Source: Candidatus Flexifilum breve (GTDB taxonomy: Bacteria; Chloroflexota; Anaerolineae; Aggregatilineales; Phototrophicaceae). From it: a stretch of DNA of 64,000 nt. The notes under the pieces are model-generated. The model did not search any database. It was not told the origin of the DNA and was given only the letters and a program-made list of their open reading frames with translations. Positions 58,751 to 64,000 of the stretch are shown here, one piece after another. Position 1 is the stretch's first letter, and every line of letters begins with the position of its first letter. The stretch is from NCBI GenBank assembly GCA_016717205.1, contig JADKGC010000014.1, positions 68,232 to 132,231 on the forward strand, written 5' to 3'. The translations under genes were made by a program, and so were the position numbers.

Positions 58751-58834
58751 ATGCGTTCGCACAACTCGTTTGCCTATTTCTATTATTACTTTACGGGCGA
58801 CATAGTCGAGGGTCGGGCGCTGCAAGCTGTCTAG
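58751..58834 (+). CDS. Phe/Tyr leader peptide of an attenuator
   Basis: A 27-residue peptide begins at ATG 58751, with AGGA 11 bp upstream, and ends at TAG 58832-58834. Residues 7-14 are FAYFYYYF, three Phe and four Tyr in eight codons, far above chance. A strong intrinsic terminator begins 24 bp after the stop and precedes aroH, the first gene of the chorismate to Phe/Tyr branch. That is the layout of pheA- or aro-type attenuation: ribosome stalling at scarce Phe- or Tyr-tRNA would favour an antiterminator. No other function is visible for such a short open frame. The same frame is open upstream to 58583 but overlaps trpA's end and the promoter. Confidence 0.82.
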   Translation: MRSHNSFAYFYYYFTGDIVEGRALQAV

Positions 58835-58858
58835 CGGGAGAATCAATCGAGTCATCCG

Positions 58859-58892
58859 AAAGGCGCAGAGCAAACGCTCCGCGCCTTTTTTA
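58859..58892 (+). terminator. Attenuator terminator of the aro operon
   Basis: AAGGCGC-A-GAGC and GCTC-C-GCGCCTT pair with one mismatch around AAAC, followed by T6 and ATT. It lies between the leader peptide and aroH (20 bp before its ATG). Confidence 0.88.
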
Positions 58893-58911
58893 TTGTCGAA
58901 AGGCGGAAGGT

Positions 58912-59280
58912 ATGAAATTTAGAGGCGTGCGCGGGGCGATCACGGTGGAGGAGAACACCGCTGAGGCGATCTGGTCGGCGACGGCGGAACTGCTGCGAGA
59001 CATCATCGCGGCCAATGGCATTGAAGAAGACGATGTTGCCAGCGTGATCTTCACCTGCACGCCCGACTTGAACGCGGCCTACCCCGCGAAGGCAGCGCGG
59101 GATCTCGGCTGGCGGCAGGTCGCGTTGATCGACTGCATTGAAATGGATGTGCCGGGCGGCGTACCCAAATGTTTGCGCGTGCTGCTGCACTGGAACACCA
59201 CCAAGTCGATTGGCGAAATCCGACACATTTTCAAGCGGGGCGCGGTTGTCTTGCGCCCGGATTTAGCGGTCAGCTCATAG
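58912..59280 (+). CDS. aroH: Chorismate mutase, AroH class
   Basis: 122 residues; AroH-class (trimeric, B. subtilis-like) chorismate mutase, converting chorismate to prephenate. FRGVRGAITVEENT with the active-site arginine, AIWSATAELLRDIIAANGIE, VASVIFTCTPDLNAAYPAKA with Thr/Cys, IDCIEMDVPGGVPKCLRVLL, with the Glu and Arg that hold the substrate, and the C-terminal HIFKRGAVVLRPDLA are present. It is the first structural gene after the Phe/Tyr attenuator. Confidence 0.93.
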   Translation: MKFRGVRGAITVEENTAEAIWSATAELLRDIIAANGIEEDDVASVIFTCTPDLNAAYPAKAARDLGWRQVALIDCIEMDVPGGVPKCLRVLLHWNTTKSIGEIRHIFKRGAVVLRPDLAVSS

Positions 59281-59282
59281 CC

Positions 59283-59395
59283 GTGAGCAATTAGCTTTTA
59301 GCAGTTAGCAAAACTTTGAAATGCTTTGACTTGAATTTGTGTTTGGCTAAAGGCTAACAGCCAATAGCTAACAGCTGCTCTCAGGGGGACAAGAA
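59283..59395. repeat. Inverted array of AGCTAACAGC-type words
   Basis: AGCAATTAGCTTTTAGCAGTT on the left is matched by GCTAACAGCCAATAGCTAACAG on the right across an A/T-rich centre. It occupies nearly all of the spacer between aroH and aroF and can fold as a hairpin in the mRNA. Confidence 0.75.
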
Positions 59396-59398
59396 ACC

Positions 59399-60415
59399 AT
59401 GATTGTCGTGATGAAGAAGGGCGCTTCGGCGCAAGATATTTCGAGTGTGGTGGGGCGCGTGGAGTTGGACGGCTACAAGGCGAGTTTGACCGAAGGCGAA
59501 GAGCGCACGATCATCGGGCTGGTGGGCGAAAGCCCGACACCGCTGCGCGAAGACAACTACAGCTCAATGTCGGGCGTTGAGCGCGTGATGCGCGTCTCGG
59601 TGCCGTACAAGCTGACCAGCCGCGAGTATCACCCGATGGATACGCATGTCGCCCTCAACGGGTCGCAGGCAGGCGCAAATAAGGTGCTGGTGATCGCCGG
59701 GCCGTGTTCGGTCGAGAGCCGCGAGCAGACGATTGAGATCGCGTGCGCGGTCAAAGAAGCGGGCGCGACCGCGCTGCGCGGTGGGGCGTTCAAGCCGCGC
59801 ACGTCGCCTTACAGCTTCCAGGGGCACGGCGAAACCGGGCTCAAGTGGCTGGCGGAAGCGCGCGAACGCACGGGTTTGCCGATTGTCACCGAAGTCATGG
59901 ACCCCGGTCTGGTCGGCATGGTGGCGGAATATGCCGATGTGCTGCAGGTCGGCGCGCGCAACATGCAAAACTTCGTGCTGTTGAGCGAAGTCGGACGGAG
60001 TCAGCACACGGTGCTGCTCAAGCGCGGCATGGCGAACACGATGGAAGACCTGCTGATGTCCGCCGAATACATCCTCGCGCAGGGCAACCAGCGCGTCATG
60101 CTGTGCGAACGCGGTATCCGCACCTTCGAAAAGTACACCCGCAACACCTTCGACATCAACGCGATTCCCGTACTCAAGGCGCGCACGCATCTGCCTGTGA
60201 TCGCAGACCCGAGCCATGCGGTCGGCTACAGCGAACATGTCACCTCGATTGCACTGGCGGCGGTGGCGGCGGGCGCGGATGGCTTGATCGTGGAAGTGCA
60301 TCCGACGCCGGAACGCGCGCTCTCCGATGGCCGCCAGAGCCTGAACTATGACGGTTTCAAGCAGATGATGCAGCGGATTCAGTTGGTCGCGCAGGCGGTA
60401 GGGCGTTCAGCATGA
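59399..60415 (+). CDS. aroF: DAHP synthase (3-deoxy-7-phosphoheptulonate synthase), type I-beta with regulatory domain
   Basis: 338 residues. The first about 70 form a ferredoxin-like regulatory domain (MIVVMKKGASAQDISSVVGR; EERTIIGLVGESP), as in the Thermotoga enzyme, which mediates inhibition by aromatic amino acids. The barrel has LVIAGPCSVESREQTIEIAC, GATALRGGAFKPRTSPYSFQ, PIVTEVMDPG, QVGARNMQNFVLL, LLKRGMANTMEDLLMSAEYI, DPSHAVGY and GLIVEVHPTPERALSDG with the metal ligands. It starts the shikimate pathway. The 3' end overlaps tyrA by 4 bp. Confidence 0.95.
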   Translation: MIVVMKKGASAQDISSVVGRVELDGYKASLTEGEERTIIGLVGESPTPLREDNYSSMSGVERVMRVSVPYKLTSREYHPMDTHVALNGSQAGANKVLVIAGPCSVESREQTIEIACAVKEAGATALRGGAFKPRTSPYSFQGHGETGLKWLAEARERTGLPIVTEVMDPGLVGMVAEYADVLQVGARNMQNFVLLSEVGRSQHTVLLKRGMANTMEDLLMSAEYILAQGNQRVMLCERGIRTFEKYTRNTFDINAIPVLKARTHLPVIADPSHAVGYSEHVTSIALAAVAAGADGLIVEVHPTPERALSDGRQSLNYDGFKQMMQRIQLVAQAVGRSA

Positions 60416-61311
60416 GCGGTGGCTTTAAGAGCCGACACCTGACGGTCGTCGGACTAGGTTTGATGGGCGGATCACTAGCGCGCGCGCTGCGCAGCCGCGC
60501 CGAGGTGATCACGGGTGTGGATCGCGATCCCGATACGCTGAAATATGCGTTGGATCACGGCATTATCGATGTAGGCACGGAAGATTTGAAAGCGGGCGTG
60601 AGCGAAGCCGATACAGTGATTCTCGCTGCGCCCGTGCGCGTCATCATCCAGATGATCGAAGGACGCATCGGGGCATACCTGCGCTCGAACACGCTGCTGA
60701 TCGACATTGGCAGCACCAAAGCCGATATCTGCGACGCGATGGCGCGCCTGCCGATTGGCGTGCAGGCGATTGGCGGGCACCCGATGACGGGCAAAGAGTC
60801 GAACGGCATTGAGGAGAGCGACGCGAACTTGTATGTCGGGCGTCCATTCGTGCTCTGCCCGTCGCGGCGCACCACCCCGGCGACCCTAGCGCGGGCGCTG
60901 CTGCTGGTCGAGGCGGTCGGGGCTGTGTCGATTGAGATGGACGCCACGCGGCATGATCAGGCAGTGGCCGCGATCAGTCACCTGCCGTACCTGTTGAGCG
61001 CCGCGCTTGTTGCCACCGTCGCGCAAGAGGGCAATCAGGACGATGCCGTGTGGCGCTTAGCCGCGGGTGGCTTTCGCGACACGTCGCGGTTGGCAGCAAG
61101 CGACCTCAAAATGATGGGCGATATCCTGAGCACCAACACGCGGGCCGTAGCGCGTATATTGGCGTTGTTCCGGCGTGAACTGGCGATGATCGAAGCCATG
61201 TTGATTTCGCAGGATGATGTTAAACTGGCGGAACTCTTGAGTCCCGCGCGGGAAGCGCGGCTCGCATGGATGCAGCGCGTGGAGGCGGCGAAAAATGGCA
61301 GCGGCAAGTGA
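60412..61311 (+). CDS. tyrA: Prephenate dehydrogenase
   Basis: 299 residues. NAD-binding TVVGLGLMGGSLARALRSRA with the GxGxxG motif, ADTVILAAPVRVIIQMIE, LLIDIGSTKADICDAMARLP, GGHPMTGKESNGIEE with the catalytic His, and HDQAVAAISHLPYLLSAALV with the second conserved His match the family. It converts prephenate to 4-hydroxyphenylpyruvate. No separate feedback domain is present. Its 3' end overlaps aroA by 17 bp. Confidence 0.95.
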   Translation: MSGGFKSRHLTVVGLGLMGGSLARALRSRAEVITGVDRDPDTLKYALDHGIIDVGTEDLKAGVSEADTVILAAPVRVIIQMIEGRIGAYLRSNTLLIDIGSTKADICDAMARLPIGVQAIGGHPMTGKESNGIEESDANLYVGRPFVLCPSRRTTPATLARALLLVEAVGAVSIEMDATRHDQAVAAISHLPYLLSAALVATVAQEGNQDDAVWRLAAGGFRDTSRLAASDLKMMGDILSTNTRAVARILALFRRELAMIEAMLISQDDVKLAELLSPAREARLAWMQRVEAAKNGSGK

Positions 61312-62605
61312 TTACTTTGCAGTCCGACCGGGAAGCGCCCTCAAAGGCGTGACGACTGTCCCCGGCGATAAGTCGATGTCGCACCGCGCGGTGATGTTCG
61401 GCGCGCTGGCGCAGGGTGAGACGCACGTCAAGGCGTGGCTGCCCGCGGGTGATACGGAAGCGTCGCTCGGCGCGATGCGCACGTTGGGCGTGGAAGTCGA
61501 GCGGCACAGCGACACCGAACTGACCGTGCATGGCGGTCAGCTCCAGAAGCCGGATCGACCGTTGGATCTGGTCAACGCCGGGACGGGCATTCGCCTGCTC
61601 ACCGGGATCATGGTTGGGCAGCCGTTCCCGAGCGTGTTGGACGGCAGCGAGCAGCTCCGCCGCCGCCCGATGAAGCGCATCATCGACCCGCTGCGGGCGA
61701 TGGGCGCGGATCTTGAAGGGACTAACGACTACTGCCCGTTGTACGTGCGCCCGGCGCAGCTCAAAGGTGTCGAACATAAAATGACGGTGGCCAGCGCACA
61801 GGTCAAAAGCGCGCTGCTGCTGGCGGCGCTGTTCGCAGATGCAGAAACACGCGTGATCGAAATCGGACCGTCGCGCGATCATACCGAGCGCATGTTAAGC
61901 GCGATGGGCGTCAAGATCGTGACGGAGGGCAATGTCGTCACTATCCAGCCGACGCCTGTACTCAAGCCGATCAACTTCACCATCCCCGGCGATGCGTCAT
62001 CGGCGGCGTTTCCAGTCGTTGCGGCGTTGATTGTGCCGGATAGTGACATCACCCTGACCAACATCAATCTGAACCCGACGCGCACGGGCGTGTTTGAGGT
62101 CTTGCAGGCGATGGGCGCGGACCTGACAATCACTGAGACGGGTACGGAAGCAGGCGATCCAGTGGGTACGATTCGTGTGCGTTCCAGTCTGTTGAAGGGG
62201 ACACAGGTCGGTGGCGAAGTCGTCGTGCGCATGATCGATGAGTTCCCGATCTTCATGGTGGCGGCGTTATTCGCTGAAGGCCGCACCATCGTGCGCGACG
62301 CGGGTGAACTGCGCGTGAAAGAGACGGATCGTCTCGCGGTGATGACTGCCGAACTCACGAAGTTGGGTGCGAACATCATTGAGACGGAAGACGGGTTCAT
62401 CATCGATGGGCCACAGGTGTTGAGCGGCGCGGAAGTGTACGGTCACGACGATCACCGCATTTCGATGAGTCTGGTGGTGGCGGGGTTGGCGGCGGACGGT
62501 GAAACGACGGTACTTGATGCCGAATGCGCCGCGGACTCATTCCCCGGTTACGCCGAGACGCTGCGCAAGTTGGGGGCAGATGTGCGCGTGCAGGTGCTCG
62601 ATTGA
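61295..62605 (+). CDS. aroA: 3-phosphoshikimate 1-carboxyvinyltransferase (EPSP synthase)
   Basis: 436 residues; the ATG at 61295 has GGAGG 9 bp upstream and overlaps the end of tyrA. LKGVTTVPGDKSMSHRAVMF (PEP-binding Lys, Ser), LVNAGTGIRLLTGIM, LDGSEQLRRRPMKRI, ASAQVKSALLLAALF, PGDASSAAFPVVAALI, DEFPIFMVAALFAEGRTIVR with Asp and Glu catalytic residues, LRVKETDRLAVMTAEL, and HDDHRISMSLVVAGLA are intact. It is the class II-like form by these motifs. Confidence 0.97.
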   Translation: MAAASDYFAVRPGSALKGVTTVPGDKSMSHRAVMFGALAQGETHVKAWLPAGDTEASLGAMRTLGVEVERHSDTELTVHGGQLQKPDRPLDLVNAGTGIRLLTGIMVGQPFPSVLDGSEQLRRRPMKRIIDPLRAMGADLEGTNDYCPLYVRPAQLKGVEHKMTVASAQVKSALLLAALFADAETRVIEIGPSRDHTERMLSAMGVKIVTEGNVVTIQPTPVLKPINFTIPGDASSAAFPVVAALIVPDSDITLTNINLNPTRTGVFEVLQAMGADLTITETGTEAGDPVGTIRVRSSLLKGTQVGGEVVVRMIDEFPIFMVAALFAEGRTIVRDAGELRVKETDRLAVMTAELTKLGANIIETEDGFIIDGPQVLSGAEVYGHDDHRISMSLVVAGLAADGETTVLDAECAADSFPGYAETLRKLGADVRVQVLD

Positions 62606-63419
62606 TGAGCGAGAAGAAAGTCGCCGTCATCGGGTGGCCTGTAGAACACAGCCTCAGCCCGGTAATGCACAACGCGGCCTTCGCGGCGCTCGGCATGACG
62701 GACTGGTTCTACGACAAGATTCCGCTGATGCCGGATATTGTCAAGCTTGGCTTGCGCGAACTGCGCGATCATGGTTTCATCGGCGTGAATGTGACGATTC
62801 CGCACAAGCAGGCGGTCATGCCGCACTGCAAGCCGGATGCGACCGCGCAGGCGATTGGCGCGGTCAATACGATTGATTTTCGCACCAATGTGGGCACGAA
62901 CACCGACGTGATCGGCTTGATGGATGATCTCGCCGCGCATGACATTCAGGTGAACGGGCAAACGGTGATCGTGCTTGGCGCTGGCGGTGCGGCGCGGGCG
63001 GCGGTCTACGGCCTGAGTAAGGCCGGCGCGCAGGTGATCGTCGTGAATCGCACCGCGGACAAAGCGCAGCAGATGATCGAGTCGGTCGGCGTGGCGGCGG
63101 ACGTCCTAAGCGCCGACGAAGCGTTTGCGACGGGCGCGCGCAGATCGTGATCAACTGCACGCCCGTCGGCATGCATCCCAAGGTCGACGCCTCGCCGTTG
63201 GAGATCGTTCCCGCTGGCGTGACGCTCTACGACATGATTTATCGTCCGGCGAAGACGCGGCTGATGGGGCAAGTCGAGGCGGCGGGCGGGCGGGCGGTGA
63301 GCGGACTGGGCATGCTCGTGCGGCAGGGCGCGGCGGCGTTCCAATTGTGGACGGGCGTGTATCCGCCGGTCGAGGTGATGCTGCAAGCGGCACAGGAAGA
63401 ACTGCAGAAAAGAATTTGA
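62605..63419 (+). CDS. aroE: Shikimate dehydrogenase, interrupted by a one-base frameshift
   Basis: The first frame reads KKVAVIGWPVEHSLSPVMHN, GVNVTIPHKQAVMPHCKP with the catalytic Lys, GAVNTIDFRTNVGTNTDVIG with Asp, GAGGAARAAVYGLSKAGAQV and NRT. After SADEAFATGA it ends at 63150. INCTPVGMHPKVDASPLE, YDMIYRPAKTRLMG and GLGMLVRQGAAAFQLWTG continue in the next frame to 63419. The span is one base short of a multiple of three, and the missing base lies between about 63133 and 63142 (GGGCGCGCGCAG). AroE reduces 3-dehydroshikimate. Since the operon depends on it, a sequence error is likely. The ATG overlaps the aroA stop (TGATGA). Confidence 0.9.
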
Positions 63420-63606
63420 ACCACAGAGAACACGGAGAACACAGAGAAGAGAATTTGAACCGCAGAGAACGCAAAGGACGCAGAGTCTACAAGGCGAATC
63501 AAGCCATCTCGAAGTTTCGTGTCTCGGGATTTCTCTCCATGTTCTCTGTACTCTCTGTGGTTAACCATTTTTTCTTTGCGCTCTTCGCGTTCTCTGCGGT
63601 TAGATA
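63418..63606. repeat. CCACAGAG-type inverted repeat inside the aro operon
   Basis: The left arm GAACCACAGAGAACACGGAG and GAACCGCAGAGAACGCAAAG is matched by the right arms GTTCTCTGTACTCTCTGTGG and GCGTTCTCTGCGGTT. It belongs to the same family as the 51899-52080 element and fills the aroE-aroC spacer. Confidence 0.8.
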
Positions 63607-63616
63607 AGGATTGTGA

Positions 63617-64000
63617 ATGCTGAGATTTTTGACGGCGGGTGAGTCGCACGGGCCGACGCTGACGGCGATACTAGAGGGCATGCCCGCGGGACTCGCGCTG
63701 GACGCAGAGTACATCAACACCGAACTGGCGCGCCGCCAAACCGGCTACGGGTCGGGCGGGCGCATGAACATCGAACGCGACGAGATTCACATCTCGGCGG
63801 GCGTGGCGGCGGGCATGACGACCGGTGCGCCGTTGGCGCTGTGGGTTGAGAACCGCGACTACAAGAATTGGCGCGAAAAGGATATCCCGCCGCTGACGAC
63901 ACCGCGCCCCGGTCACGCTGACCTGACGGGCGCGATTAAGTATGGTTACCGTGAACTGCGCATCGCACTGGAACGCGCCAGCGCGCGGGAAACGACCATG
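63617..64000 (+). CDS. aroC: Chorismate synthase (partial at window end)
   Basis: The ATG at 63617 has AAGGA 6 bp upstream. The 128 visible residues are the AroC N terminus: LRFLTAGESHGPTLTAILEG, the FMN-binding RRQTGYGSGGRMNIERDEI, GVAAGMTTGAPLALWVEN, TPRPGHADLTGAIKYGYREL and ERASARETT. AroC makes chorismate from EPSP. It runs on beyond the window. Confidence 0.96.
   Translation, partial: MLRFLTAGESHGPTLTAILEGMPAGLALDAEYINTELARRQTGYGSGGRMNIERDEIHISAGVAAGMTTGAPLALWVENRDYKNWREKDIPPLTTPRPGHADLTGAIKYGYRELRIALERASARETTM

Noticed and set aside
1..64000. CRISPR arrays, prophage or insertion sequences
   Set aside because: No regularly spaced direct repeats with unique spacers, no phage structural genes and no transposase were seen; the short palindromes vary in spacing and lie singly or in pairs.

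Overview
The window is a densely packed, GC-rich bacterial chromosome segment that looks like Chloroflexota, probably an Anaerolineae-type lineage. This is inferred from gene content and the style of intergenic repeats; there is no 16S rRNA here to prove it. Supporting hints are a YidC without a periplasmic domain, an LCP cell-wall ligase, no outer-membrane genes, several conserved proteins of the kind seen in Chloroflexota, and many short palindromic repeats between genes. There is no prophage, CRISPR array, insertion sequence or rRNA.

Region by region. 1-4.5 kb (minus strand): two tandem dynamin-like GTPases, an overlapping MgtC/SapB protein and a partial membrane protein. 4.6-7.1 kb: lysA, an HTH/LAGLIDADG-like protein, tRNA-Met, and an initiator tRNA split by a group I intron, the two tRNAs sharing a promoter and terminator. 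7.3-17.8 kb: uvrB; an M29 aminopeptidase broken by an in-frame TAG; tpx; an amidohydrolase; then the conserved rpmH-rnpA-yidD-(PQQ lipoprotein)-yidC-jag-pfkB block. 17.9-30.4 kb: a divergent block of uncharacterised proteins, a TIR-FGE fusion whose C terminus looks like a diversity-generating-retroelement variable region, a histone-deacetylase-family enzyme, a frameshifted AAA ATPase, DinB proteins and membrane proteins. 30.5-47.7 kb: aspS, a monooxygenase/TetR pair, an aquaporin, a probable 6S RNA, an LCP protein, a frameshifted lipoate-ligase-family gene, a degenerate tyrosine recombinase, rlmI, ligA, polX, an aldose epimerase and a MazF-like protein.

47.7-64 kb is almost the whole aromatic amino-acid pathway. 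A strong promoter and a T-box leader with a Trp (UGG) specifier precede trpE, a phosphatase-like gene, trpG, trpD, trpC, trpF, an unknown gene, trpB, a Nudix gene, a frameshifted unknown gene, an alpha/beta hydrolase and trpA, mostly with 4-bp overlaps. A second promoter then drives a short leader peptide containing FAYFYYYF, followed by an intrinsic terminator and aroH-aroF-tyrA-aroA-aroE-aroC. The layout predicts that tryptophan synthesis is controlled by uncharged tRNA-Trp through the T-box, while the common and Phe/Tyr branches are controlled by ribosome stalling on Phe/Tyr codons.

Six genes carry single-base disruptions (one in-frame stop, five indels), including trpB and aroE. For essential biosynthetic genes this suggests sequence errors at least in part, so those entries are given as one gene with the position of the break.
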